The translations under genes and the position numbers were made by a program. The notes under the pieces were generated by a model. It did not search any database, had not been told where the DNA came from, and saw only the letters and a list, made by a program, of their open reading frames with translations. A DNA stretch of 42,841 nt from Hyphomicrobiales bacterium (GTDB lineage: Bacteria > Pseudomonadota > Alphaproteobacteria > Rhizobiales > Rhizobiaceae), in NCBI GenBank assembly GCA_900471605.1, contig UCEY01000056.1, forward strand, positions 1-42,841. Direction: 5' to 3'. Shown piece by piece: positions 24,789 to 32,476 of this stretch (position 1 is its first letter; the number at the start of each line of letters is the position of its first letter).

Positions 24789-25822
24789 GCAAATCGCCTC
24801 GGAAGTCGATTGTCGCCAGCTTCGGCTTGCTTTCCGCGGAGCTGGAGAGTGATCAGACTGCGGATCAACAGCAGCCGGCGCCTGCCCCTCCCCCGGTTCC
24901 TGGAAATCGTGTCGGAGCAGGCGTGATCGGTGCTGCTCACCGAGCAATCGATGACATTCGGACCGAGCGAGATCGCTTAAAGGCTATCGTAGAGTCGGGT
25001 GGGGGTTCTGTTCGCGAATTGGATCCATCGCTCATCGATCCTTCCCCTTATCCAGACAGACTGCCGGACGATGACGCCGCGAGCTTCGAGGCGTTCAGGC
25101 GGTCGATCGAGTCCGAAGGGCAAAAGGTTCCCATCCAGGTCCGCAAACACCCCTCGTCGCCCGGTCGCTATCAAATTGTCTACGGCCATCGACGCTGGCT
25201 GGCTGCCGTGCAGCTGAACAGGCCGGTTCGCGCGCTCGAAGTCGAGATTTCCGACCTCGACCTAGTCCTCGCACAAGGTATCGAAAATGCGGCGCGCCAA
25301 GACCTGACTTGGATTGAGCGCGCGCTGTTTGCATCGCGAATGGATGATGCTGGGATTAAGCCTCGGCACATCTACGCGGCGCTTTCGATCGAAGACGCAG
25401 AACTGGCACGGATGCGAAGCGTCTACAGGATCGTTCCTGCGGATATCATCGAGGCCATTGGGCGGGCGCCCAAGATTGGACGACCGCGCTGGCTCGAGTT
25501 TGCCAAGACAGTAGCGGGCGACGCGGGAACGCTGGACGCGCTACGGGCGGCGCTGGTTAGGAAGGGCGATGGGGCCGAGACCTCCGACCAAAGATTTCAG
25601 CGTGCTTTGAACGTCATCAAGCCAGCATCGACCGGCCGTCGCGAGCCAACCCCGATTACGGACAACAGCGGGACGAAGCTCGGCGCTCTTTCGATATCCT
25701 CGAAGGAGGTTCGGATTTCTGCTGAGGGCGCACTCGGGATCGAGTTTTTGAAGTTTATTGAGGCGGAGCTCCCAGCGCTTACCGAGCGCTTCGCGGGCCT
25801 GCGAGAAAACGAAAAGCCCTGA
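24785..25822 (+). CDS. repB: Plasmid partitioning protein RepB (ParB family)
   Basis: A 345-residue ParB-family centromere-binding protein. MSKSPRKSIVASFGLLSAEL is the usual opening. The ParB/Srx core reads VRELDPSLIDPSPYPDRL, FEAFRRSIESEGQKVPIQVRKHP, YQIVYGHRRWLAAVQL, then ENAARQDLTWIERALFASRM and the HTH region. The C-terminal dimerisation part is present. Its last three codons lie inside a long perfect palindrome (25814-25837) that is a candidate parS, so the gene ends in its own presumed binding site. It overlaps repA by four bases. Confidence 0.95.
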   Translation: MSKSPRKSIVASFGLLSAELESDQTADQQQPAPAPPPVPGNRVGAGVIGAAHRAIDDIRTERDRLKAIVESGGGSVRELDPSLIDPSPYPDRLPDDDAASFEAFRRSIESEGQKVPIQVRKHPSSPGRYQIVYGHRRWLAAVQLNRPVRALEVEISDLDLVLAQGIENAARQDLTWIERALFASRMDDAGIKPRHIYAALSIEDAELARMRSVYRIVPADIIEAIGRAPKIGRPRWLEFAKTVAGDAGTLDALRAALVRKGDGAETSDQRFQRALNVIKPASTGRREPTPITDNSGTKLGALSISSKEVRISAEGALGIEFLKFIEAELPALTERFAGLRENEKP

Positions 25823-25837
25823 CAGCTGTCAGGGCTT
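25814..25837. repeat. parS: parS-like palindrome overlapping the repB stop codon
   Basis: A perfect 24-bp palindrome centred between 25825 and 25826 with core CCCTGACAGCTGTCAGGG. RepABC parS sites are 16-bp palindromes with a central GC (GTTnnnnGCnnnnAAC type); this one has the same centre AGCT but different outer bases. The same 18-bp core recurs once more after repC. RepB is the expected ligand. The stop codon of repB (25820-25822) is within it. Confidence 0.8.
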
Positions 25838-25861
25838 GGAAGAAAGGAAGAGCTGCAAAAG

Positions 25862-25915
25862 AAAAAGGCCCCCAAACGTTGCCGTCGTGGAAGCCTCTCT
25901 CAATGTGTGACAACT
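25862..25915 (-). ncRNA. Counter-transcribed RNA (incompatibility RNA) of repABC
   Basis: All repABC plasmids encode a small antisense RNA between repB and repC that limits RepC synthesis. Here the minus strand has a stem AGGCTTCCA (25896 to 25888) pairing with TGGGGGCCT (25874 to 25866), two pairs being wobble, followed by five T: a rho-independent terminator. Upstream on the minus strand is TTGACT (25946 to 25941), then 17 bases to GATTCT with a TGC before it, a plausible promoter. The predicted RNA of about 54 nt fits the family. The 5' end is an estimate. Confidence 0.7.
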
Positions 25916-26007
25916 AGAGAATCGCATTTCCCCGAATCCCAGTCAAGAGTCTTTGGCACCGTATTTTTGGTGAGCAGGTTTCTTTTGCCTTTTTGAAGGT
26001 GAAGAAA

Positions 26008-27222
26008 ATGCAGACTGGAAGTGTGACGACGCCCTTTGGGCGGCGGCCGGTGACGCTTGCACTGGTGAGGCGGCAAATCGAGACGAGTGAGATCAGGCCA
26101 GGTAAGGCGACGGACAAATGGAAGGTTTTTCGGGACGCCTCCGAAGCACGGGAACTGCTTGGGCTGCAAGATCGCAGCCTGGCTGTCCTGGACGCGCTCC
26201 TGAGTTTCTATCCAGACAACGAATTGCGCCAAGACGCGCAGCTGATAGTTTTCCCCTCGAACGCGCAGTTGACGCTTCGGGCGCACGGTATCGCCGGCGC
26301 TACGCTCCGCAGGCATCTGGCTCTCCTGATTGACGCCGGACTGATCGTACGGAAGGACAGTGCGAACGGAAAGCGCTACGCCCGGAAAGATAAGGCAGGC
26401 GCAGTCGAAAGCGCATTCGGCTTTGATCTATCACCCCTGCTCATGCGAGCGGACGAGCTTGCCGTAATGGCGCAACAGGTCGTCGCCGATCGATTTGCCC
26501 TGCGCAGGGCGAGAGAGAACTTGACGATATGTCGACGTGACGTCCGAAAGCTTATTTCTGCCGCGATAGAGGAAGGTGCGCCCGGCGATTGGGAAGGTAT
26601 CGAAGCGATGTACGTCGGTCTCGTCGGCAGGATTCCGCGCGCTCCGACGCTCAGCGACGTGAATTCAATCCTGGACGAAATGGGCCTCCTGCAACAGGAG
26701 ATCGTCAACATTCTGGAAATGTTGGAGAAAGACAAAAATAATGGCACCAATGCTGCTCACAATGAGCAGCACTTACAGAATTCAAATACCGAATCTACCT
26801 TTGAATTTGAACCTAGCTCTAGAAACGAGCAGGGCGCTACCGCCGTGGGCAATGATAGGCCGAAGCGGGAGTCGGTCCGAAATTTTCCACTTAGCATGGT
26901 GACGCGGGCTTGCCCCGAGATCGCGATGTATGGCCCGGGCGGAACGATTGGAGGTTGGCGCGAAATGATGGTAGCCGCGGTGGTCGTCAGGTCGATGCTT
27001 GGCGTCAGCCCGTCGGCCTATCAAGAGGCATGCGAGGTAATGGGGCCGGAAAATGCGGCGACAGCGATGGCTTGCATCCTCGAGCGGGCGGGGCACATCA
27101 CCTCGCCCGGAGGATATCTCCGAGACCTGACACGGAAGGCGGCACGGGATGAATTTTCACTCGGGCCGATGCTGATGGCGCTCCTGAAGGCGGCGAGCGA
27201 TAGTGGACTCAAAGCCGGATGA
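26008..27222 (+). CDS. repC: Replication initiator RepC
   Basis: A 404-residue RepC, the initiator of repABC plasmids, opening MQTGSVTTPFGRRPVTLALVRRQ. The N-terminal winged-helix DNA-binding part includes HGIAGATLRRHLALLIDAGLIVRKDSANGKRY. A variable polar stretch (about 240-285) is encoded by the most AT-rich part of the gene (26720-26830), which is where oriV of repABC plasmids is usually placed. The C-terminal MVTRACPEIAMYG...GWREMMVAAVVVRSMLGVSPSAYQEA is typical. I chose the ATG at 26008 (GAAGGTG six bases upstream) over a TTG at 25993. Confidence 0.95.
   Translation: MQTGSVTTPFGRRPVTLALVRRQIETSEIRPGKATDKWKVFRDASEARELLGLQDRSLAVLDALLSFYPDNELRQDAQLIVFPSNAQLTLRAHGIAGATLRRHLALLIDAGLIVRKDSANGKRYARKDKAGAVESAFGFDLSPLLMRADELAVMAQQVVADRFALRRARENLTICRRDVRKLISAAIEEGAPGDWEGIEAMYVGLVGRIPRAPTLSDVNSILDEMGLLQQEIVNILEMLEKDKNNGTNAAHNEQHLQNSNTESTFEFEPSSRNEQGATAVGNDRPKRESVRNFPLSMVTRACPEIAMYGPGGTIGGWREMMVAAVVVRSMLGVSPSAYQEACEVMGPENAATAMACILERAGHITSPGGYLRDLTRKAARDEFSLGPMLMALLKAASDSGLKAG
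26720..26830. other. oriV: AT-rich stretch inside repC, candidate oriV
   Basis: This segment of repC is markedly AT-richer than the surrounding gene (for example AAAGACAAAAATAATGGC and TTCAAATACCGAATC). RepABC replication origins have been mapped within repC in an AT-rich tract; position and composition fit, nothing else is shown. Confidence 0.45.
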
Positions 27223-27249
27223 AATAAGCGGTGAGATATTCCGGCAGGT

Positions 27250-27281
27250 CCCAAAACCCTGACAGCTGTCAGGGTTTTGGG
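27250..27281. repeat. parS: Second parS-like palindrome, 32 bp, after repC
   Basis: A perfect 32-bp palindrome centred between 27265 and 27266, 28 bases after the repC stop. Its central 18 bases, CCCTGACAGCTGTCAGGG, equal the repB-end site; the outer AAAA/TTTT and CCC/GGG extend the arms further. It could also fold as a transcription terminator for repC. Confidence 0.8.
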
Positions 27282-27744
27282 CCTTAGCATTAGGCAGTTG
27301 TGAGCAACTGGTGAGACAGAATAGCGAGTGGCGTGAACGCGGCGGGCGCTGCCCTGACGCTGCTGCTCGGTCCAAATATTTCAAGTGCGGCGAACTGGCC
27401 AGCGTCAAACGAAGCGATCACCGATCTGAAGGGGGCGGGAACATGTATCCGGACGTGCTGCAGGCCGTGGGCGCAAGTATGGGGCGGCAGCAGCGGCGAG
27501 AACGATAACTGAGGCGCTAGAAAAGGGCCATTCTTTCATGGCGCAGTCGCGGGTTTGCGCATCGGTGACTTCCTCGCCGCAGGACGACATCATGGAGCCG
27601 ACGGGGGCATTTGAGAACGACCCGAACGTGACAGACAAGAAATACCCCGGGCACCCCACTCGGTCCTATCGCAGCAAGGTACCGCTCGAGGTCATTGGCG
27701 AAGTTACGAGATGGATCAGACTGACGCTGTAGCACTCCAGGTAT
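27282..27744. other. Gene-poor stretch downstream of repC
   Basis: Short frames occur (for example plus 27538-27732), but none has a recognisable domain or clear ribosome-binding site. The right end borders a scrambled histidine-kinase remnant, so this is probably the decayed edge between the rep backbone and accessory DNA. Confidence 0.4.
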
Positions 27745-27873
27745 CTGTTCGATCCATCGACAATTCAGATAGGTCCGGCCCGCAAGACCTTCCTCGACAG
27801 TCCATACTACCCGAACTGTACCGCCACTTTCCGATAATGCGCCGTACTTGACGGCGTTGGTTACGGCACAGAG
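27745..27873 (-). pseudogene. HWE-type histidine kinase fragment (N box), inverted
   Basis: The minus strand encodes TNAVKYGALSESGGTVRVVW then TVEEGLAGRTYLNCRWIE. This is the ATP-binding N box and following strand of HWE/HisKA_2-type sensor kinases (usual order HELxTNAxKYGAL...W...GG...RWxE). Past RWIE the frame loses all resemblance. The following part of the same domain (G box) is on the opposite strand immediately to the right, so this fragment is inverted relative to it. It cannot encode a working kinase. Confidence 0.65.
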
Positions 27874-27966
27874 ATGATCGAAGGCACCGCAGCCCATCTT
27901 GGCGGCCGCGTGGAACTTTCCTATGCCCCGGAAGGTTTGTCGGCGACAATCAGGGTCCCGGTATGA
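27859..27966 (+). pseudogene. HWE-type histidine kinase C-terminal end
   Basis: The plus strand reads GYGTEMIEGTAAHLGGRVEL then SYAPEGLSATIRVPV and stops with TGA at 27964-27966. This is the G2 box and final strands of HWE/HisKA_2 kinases. The rest of the kinase is missing from this strand; the preceding N box lies inverted just to the left. Its stop overlaps the ATG of the response regulator gene (ATGA), which preserves the original kinase-regulator operon join. Confidence 0.65.
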
Positions 27967-28364
27967 GCCTCACTAACGAAAACGATACGTCCTCTGCACG
28001 ATCGCCCAATGTTCTCGTCGTCGAGGATGAGTTTTTCATGGCGCTGGAAATCAAATCGGCATTGACGAAAGCGGGCTTCGAGGTACTCGGCCCAGCAAGC
28101 TCCGTCGATCATGCTCTCGATCTGCTGCGAGAAACAAAGCCGGACGCCGCCGTCCTTGATGTCGATCTCGGCGGTGAGCGAGTCACACCGGTTGCCCTGC
28201 AGTTGAAGGCGCTCGGCGTTCCGTACGTGCTTGCGAGTGCTGCGGATCGCTCGGTCCTTGCCCAGAACCCTGTCCTCGCGGAGGTTCGTAACATGGATAA
28301 GCCGACGGACATGCGGCAGCTTGTCGAGGCTGTGGACGCAATCATGGACGCCGCAGCGTCGTGA
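27963..28364 (+). CDS. Single-domain response regulator (CheY-like)
   Basis: A 133-residue receiver domain with no output domain. Residues expected for phosphorylation are all present: acidic pair E21/D22 (VVEDEFF), phospho-acceptor Asp66 (AAVLDVDLGG), Ser92 (LASAADRS) and Lys113 (NMDKPTD). Such short receivers paired with HWE kinases commonly act in phosphorelays such as the general stress response. The partner kinase next to it is broken and partly inverted, so any signal would have to come from a kinase elsewhere. The coding frame itself looks intact. Confidence 0.85.
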   Translation: MSLTNENDTSSARSPNVLVVEDEFFMALEIKSALTKAGFEVLGPASSVDHALDLLRETKPDAAVLDVDLGGERVTPVALQLKALGVPYVLASAADRSVLAQNPVLAEVRNMDKPTDMRQLVEAVDAIMDAAAS

Positions 28365-28465
28365 GGGGACGTGTGGGGTAGATCACTCGGTGATTGGCTT
28401 GCGGGTTCCTAAAGCTCGAGGAAACTGAAACGCTCTTGTTCGCAAGCTCCAAGCGCTTGGTTTCG

Positions 28466-28651
28466 TCAGGGGGGCGGACGTGTCGCAGCAGACGCTTGGG
28501 CCACATCGAGCTGTTTAAGCAATGAGGCGAGAATAGCATTCCCTTCCTGAGGAACAGCGAATATGAGCAACCTTGGCAACTGGCGTGAGGCTGTCTCGCC
28601 CGTGGCGTAGTGGGCTATCGACTTGGCGAGCGCTTCAGCAGGTTCGGTCAT
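28466..28651 (-). CDS. Hypothetical small protein
   Basis: A 61-residue frame beginning MTEPAEALAKSIAHYATGET then ASRQLPRLLIFAVPQEGNAI and ending PPP. Composition is protein-like and helical, but there is no recognisable domain, and the ribosome-binding site is weak (AGGT about ten bases upstream). It stands alone between the response regulator and the LysR gene; the rest of 28365-28791 shows nothing. It may be a real small gene or a remnant. Confidence 0.35.
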   Translation of the reverse strand: MTEPAEALAKSIAHYATGETASRQLPRLLIFAVPQEGNAILASLLKQLDVAQASAATRPPP

Positions 28652-28791
28652 GCCGATATGACCTGATTGATTACTGGTTCCAACGGATCTGGCGCGGGGT
28701 CAGGCCGCTCAATCCAAATTAGTCGTATCGCCGTTTGATGCCGTCGGATTCGGGCCAATTTGCTCAAGCCATAGCATCGCCTATGTAGCGT

Positions 28792-29682
28792 TTAGAGATC
28801 GTGGATCTGCTCGCGGATCCAGTGGTAGCCTTGGTGCCCGTGCGTCCGCTCATGCCATATGAGCTCTACCTGAAAACTTTCCGAGAGCCATGGAACGTCA
28901 ATCCACGTGACATCAGCCAGCCGATCCCGCATCAGGCGGCGCGGCACCAGTGCGACGAGGTCACTGCTGGCTACGATGCTCGGAACAACGAGGAATGAGG
29001 CGGCAGACGCGACAACGGCGCGGAAGTGACCGAGCGCCTCCAGGGTGGCATCGACCGGCGTCGAGAAACCACCGCCTGAAGGCGAGACGATCACCTGTTC
29101 AAGCCGGGCGAACCCGGCTGCAGTCGCCCCTTCCGCGATCCGTGGGTGCCCGGGGCGGCCGATCAGAATATAGCTTTCCTCAAACAGGTGCCGGGTACGC
29201 AGGTGAGCCTGCCCGGGATCGGGCGTAGCGATGGCGAGATCGACGTCGCCGTCCGCCAGTTGTTGCGCTAATCTGGCTGGCGCAAGCCGATGCACCGCAA
29301 GCCGGATATTGGGCGCCTTGTCGCGCAGCGCCACGATTAGGGGTGCCACCACAACAGCCTCGACGTAGTCGGTGCAGGCGATCGCTATGGTCAGCTCGGC
29401 GGTTGCGGGAGAAAAGCTGTCGTGGCCCTGAAGCGTGCCGCGGAGCTGATCCAGAGAGGCTCGAAGCGGTCCGATCAGCTCAAGCGCCTTGGCGGTTGGC
29501 ACCATGCCACGATGCGCCGGTACGAGTAGGGGATCCTTGAACAGGTCGCGAAGGCGGTTCAGCTGGGCGCTGAGCGCCGGCTGGCTCATATGCGGCCGGG
29601 CTGCCGCCCTTGTGACGTTGCGCTCGACAAGCAGAGCTTCGAGACTGACAAGGAGGTTGAGGTCGATGCGTTTCATATCCAT
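28792..29682 (-). CDS. LysR-family transcriptional regulator
   Basis: From the ATG at 29682 a 296-residue LysR regulator. HTH: MKRIDLNLLVSLEALLVERN, VTRAAARPHMSQPALSAQLNR, LRDLFKDPLLVP (residues 3-60). The C-terminal substrate-binding domain begins near ELTIAIACTDYVEAVVVAPLI and includes PNIRLAVHRLAPARLAQQLADGDVDLAIA. It resembles NodD/PcpR-like members in which the effector is an aromatic compound, but the ligand cannot be assigned. Other starts are a GTG at 29718 and an ATG at 29676; none has a good Shine-Dalgarno. It is divergent from the NmrA-type gene, so it most likely controls that gene and the following hydrolase. Confidence 0.88.
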   Translation of the reverse strand: MDMKRIDLNLLVSLEALLVERNVTRAAARPHMSQPALSAQLNRLRDLFKDPLLVPAHRGMVPTAKALELIGPLRASLDQLRGTLQGHDSFSPATAELTIAIACTDYVEAVVVAPLIVALRDKAPNIRLAVHRLAPARLAQQLADGDVDLAIATPDPGQAHLRTRHLFEESYILIGRPGHPRIAEGATAAGFARLEQVIVSPSGGGFSTPVDATLEALGHFRAVVASAASFLVVPSIVASSDLVALVPRRLMRDRLADVTWIDVPWLSESFQVELIWHERTHGHQGYHWIREQIHDL

Positions 29683-29691
29683 GTGTTGGAT
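29677..29691. promoter_or_regulatory. Inverted repeat at the LysR gene start
   Basis: ATCCA-TGTGT-TGGAT, five-base perfect arms, 15 bp in all, matching the size of a LysR box, and overlapping the start of the LysR gene in the divergent promoter region. Autoregulation is the natural guess; the match is short and could be chance. Confidence 0.3.
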
Positions 29692-29794
29692 AGTAGCGTA
29701 TAAATCAATCGATTTCACATATGGCTGATGGACTGCGATTCTGACCTCTACGGAGCGCCGTTTTGGCTGCTCTGGCTAGTAATGGAGATCCCAT

Positions 29795-30754
29795 ATGTCG
29801 ATTGATCAAAAGCCTACCATTGTCGTCGCAGGCAGCCTGAGCAAGCAGGGCCGGAGCGTGACGGAGTCGTTGTTGGGGAGTGGACGGTATCACGTTCGTG
29901 CGCTGACAAGTCGTACAGAGTCGCCTGCGGCCCTGAAGCTGGCCGAGCAGGGCGCCGAGCTCATCGCCGTGCCGCTTGCGATCAACCACAGGAGCGATTT
30001 TGTGAAAGCGTTTCGGGGAGCGCAGGGCGCCTTCCTGATGACCCCGGTCGTCGCCCCTCCAGCTACCTACGAGTTCGATATCGGCAGGGATCTCGCGGAT
30101 GCCGCCGTCGAGGCAGGTGTGGAGCACATCGTCTTCAGCACGCTGGAAAACGTTGATGAGATCACCGGAGGTTCGAAGTTCGCGCCGCATTTCACCGACA
30201 AGGCGCGCGTGGCGGCTTATATCCAGGGTCTTCCTGTTCGCAGCTCATTCGTCGAGCTCGCGTTCTTCTACACCAACCTTCTCGAATATTATACGCCGCG
30301 TAAGGACGGTGACACGTTCGTCTTTCCAATCTATTTGCCCGAGCATTTCCGAGCACCCTTCGTCGATCCGCTGACGGCGACAGGGCCAGCCGTTCTGGAA
30401 ATCTTCGGCCATCCCGACATCTATGCCAGGCAAACGCTACCGATCATCGGGGACGTTCTATCACCGGCCGAGATGATCGAGACCTTCAGGCGCGTCACGG
30501 GCCGGAAGGCTGTGTATGCATCTGCCTACACTCCTGATGAGCTGGTTCGTCATTTTCCGGAGTTCGGGGAAAATCCCGAGCTCGTTCGAGAAAACATCGG
30601 CATGGCGGAATACGCGGCCGAATACGGATATTTCCGGAAAGACCGGGATCTCTCGTGGAGCAGGCGGATCAATCCCTCCAGTCTCACCTGGGAGCAGTTC
30701 CTGATCAGGACCGGTTGGGACGGCCAAAAAAGGGCTTTTGGTCTCAGCTCTTAA
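29795..30754 (+). CDS. NmrA-like NAD(P)-binding oxidoreductase
   Basis: A 319-residue atypical short-chain dehydrogenase of the NmrA/HSCARG type. The N-terminal Rossmann strand is KPTIVVAGSLSKQGRSVTES, a variant of the usual GxTGxxG dinucleotide motif (first glycine then Ser-Leu-Ser-Lys-Gln-Gly). Then come YHVRALTSRTES, GAQGAFLMTPVVAP and VEHIVFSTLENVDEITGG. Members bind NAD(P) and act as redox sensors or reductases; the catalytic YxxxK is not obvious, so a sensor role is possible. The ATG has TGGAGA seven bases upstream. It is divergent from the LysR gene and 130 bases before an epoxide hydrolase on the same strand. Confidence 0.88.
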   Translation: MSIDQKPTIVVAGSLSKQGRSVTESLLGSGRYHVRALTSRTESPAALKLAEQGAELIAVPLAINHRSDFVKAFRGAQGAFLMTPVVAPPATYEFDIGRDLADAAVEAGVEHIVFSTLENVDEITGGSKFAPHFTDKARVAAYIQGLPVRSSFVELAFFYTNLLEYYTPRKDGDTFVFPIYLPEHFRAPFVDPLTATGPAVLEIFGHPDIYARQTLPIIGDVLSPAEMIETFRRVTGRKAVYASAYTPDELVRHFPEFGENPELVRENIGMAEYAAEYGYFRKDRDLSWSRRINPSSLTWEQFLIRTGWDGQKRAFGLSS

Positions 30755-30884
30755 ACCTCGGTCGCTCGCCGGTCGTTTACTCCGCACGTCGAGTGGCCTT
30801 CGGCTCTCAGAACATCCATCGACAGTTGCGGATTGGTCGACACCCTCTTACTCGGACCGCATCCCAGCTTGAGCGGAGAACATC

Positions 30885-32024
30885 ATGATCTTACCCTACA
30901 CGATCAACATCCCCGACGAACGGCTCGCCACGATCAGAGCCAAGGTCGAGGCTTATGATTGGAGCCAGCTGCCGGATGCAGGAGGCTGGTCGGCGGGGGT
31001 CGGGGTCGATGACCTGAAGCGGCTCGCCGCTTATTGGCGCGACAGCTACGACTGGCGTGCGGTCGAACGGCGCCTCAACGCACTCCCCAACTACGCGGCC
31101 GACGTGGAAGGCGAGCACATCCACTTCGTTCATGTGAAGGGCGACGGCTCCAAGCCGCCCGTCCTGCTTCTCCACGGCTGGCCGGGCTCGTATCTCGAAT
31201 TCGAGCGGCTCTTAGAGCCACTCGCGGCGGACGGGCACGATGTTGTCGTCCCCTCGCTTCCTGGGTTTGCGTTCTCCACCCCGATCACGGGCCCGATCGG
31301 CCCGCGGCGGGCTGCTGCGCTCGTGCATGGGCTGATGATCCAACTGTTCGGCGACGCGCGGTATTTCGTTCAAGGGGGCGATTGGGGCCATGCCCTCGCG
31401 GTCTGGGCAGCCCATGATCGACCGGACGCTCTGCTCGGCATCCATATCAACATGATGACCGTGCGTGCGGAGGATGCCGCTCCGACGACCGACGAGGAGA
31501 AGTCCTTCGCCGCCAAGCGGGCCGCGATTGCCGATCGGGAGAGCGCCTACTTTCACGAGCAGGCAACCCGTCCACAAACGCTCGGCGTCGCGTTGGCCGA
31601 CAGCCCGGTCGGGGCGGCGGGCTGGATACTTGAAAAGTTCGGCAAGTGGGCCGATCTTCCGACAACCGTCGATGGCGACCCGGACATCTGGAGCAAGTTT
31701 TCCGAGGAGGAACTCCTCACCAACATCATGCTCTACATCGCGCCCGCATCGTTCGTGACTGCAACCTGGATCTACTACGGCAGCCGGCTTGAAGAGTCGC
31801 GGATGCTCCCGGCCGGCACCCGCATCCAGGTGCCGACCGGCTTTGCAGCCTTCCCCGATCCGGTGTTCCCGCCGCCGCCGCGCTCGTTCGCGGAGCAGAC
31901 TTACAACATCGTGCATTGGACCGACATGTCGCGGGGCGGGCATTTCGCCGCGCTGGAAGAGCCGGAACTGATGCTGGCCGACCTGCGGGCCTTTATCGCG
32001 ACGGTGTCGGGCGCGCGCTTCTGA
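30885..32024 (+). CDS. Epoxide hydrolase (microsomal EH-like, alpha/beta hydrolase)
   Basis: A 379-residue epoxide hydrolase with the N-terminal EHN lid region (residues 1-90: YDWSQLPDAGGWSAGVGVDDL, YWRDSYDWRAVERRLNALP) followed by an alpha/beta hydrolase core. The oxyanion-hole motif HGWPG is at 97-101, the nucleophile is Asp166 in GGDWGH, and the general-base histidine is His353 in RGGHFAALEEPE. Tyrosines expected to activate the epoxide are present in the lid (FVTATWIYYGSR). The enzyme hydrolyses an epoxide to a diol; the substrate is unknown. Probably co-regulated with the NmrA-like gene by the LysR regulator as a small xenobiotic or aromatic-compound cassette. Confidence 0.9.
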   Translation: MILPYTINIPDERLATIRAKVEAYDWSQLPDAGGWSAGVGVDDLKRLAAYWRDSYDWRAVERRLNALPNYAADVEGEHIHFVHVKGDGSKPPVLLLHGWPGSYLEFERLLEPLAADGHDVVVPSLPGFAFSTPITGPIGPRRAAALVHGLMIQLFGDARYFVQGGDWGHALAVWAAHDRPDALLGIHINMMTVRAEDAAPTTDEEKSFAAKRAAIADRESAYFHEQATRPQTLGVALADSPVGAAGWILEKFGKWADLPTTVDGDPDIWSKFSEEELLTNIMLYIAPASFVTATWIYYGSRLEESRMLPAGTRIQVPTGFAAFPDPVFPPPPRSFAEQTYNIVHWTDMSRGGHFAALEEPELMLADLRAFIATVSGARF

Positions 32025-32476
32025 AAGTGGAGATCTCCGTCTCCGAAGCGCGGCGCTGGCGGCGCAGGGTTTCGATGCCCTGCGTCGTCACGACCGGATC
32101 GGCGCGGGCCTACCGTAAAGGGCGATCGACCGGCTTGGTCGTCATCGCCGCTATAAGCCACGAGAGCCGTCAGGAGCCTCGCTTAGCCCCTTGGGTGGCA
32201 GCGAGGCTCCAGCCGGCGGCCAGCGCGCCTTAGAACGTCTTGCCGCCGTGTAGAACGCTCTCGCGGTTCGATCCGTCCGAGCCGTGATAGATCAGCGCTT
32301 TGCCATCGGCATTGCGGGGAGGCGGGCTACTAGAGCTGACCTACGTGTCGTCGCCAAATGGGTCGACATATCGTGCACGGCACGCGGTATGGCCATTGGC
32401 AGCACCCAAATGACCGCAATCAGGAACGCGCGACGTATAGAGCGGTTTGCTTTCTCCGGAGTAGGGAAGGGGCCAA
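32025..32476. other. Gene-free stretch with a hairpin and a C-terminal-like scrap
   Basis: No complete gene is visible. A 10-bp inverted repeat GGAGCCTCGC (32173-32182) / GCGAGGCTCC (32201-32210) might end transcription of the hydrolase gene but lacks a T-run. On the minus strand 32232-32330 a short frame reads NADGKALIYHGSDGSNRESV then LHGGKTF and stops, which looks like the end of a lost gene that I cannot name. Confidence 0.4.

Noticed and set aside
32173..32210. 10-bp inverted repeat after the epoxide hydrolase as a terminator
   Set aside because: The loop is 18 bases and there is no T-run on either side; kept only as a note in the gene-free stretch.
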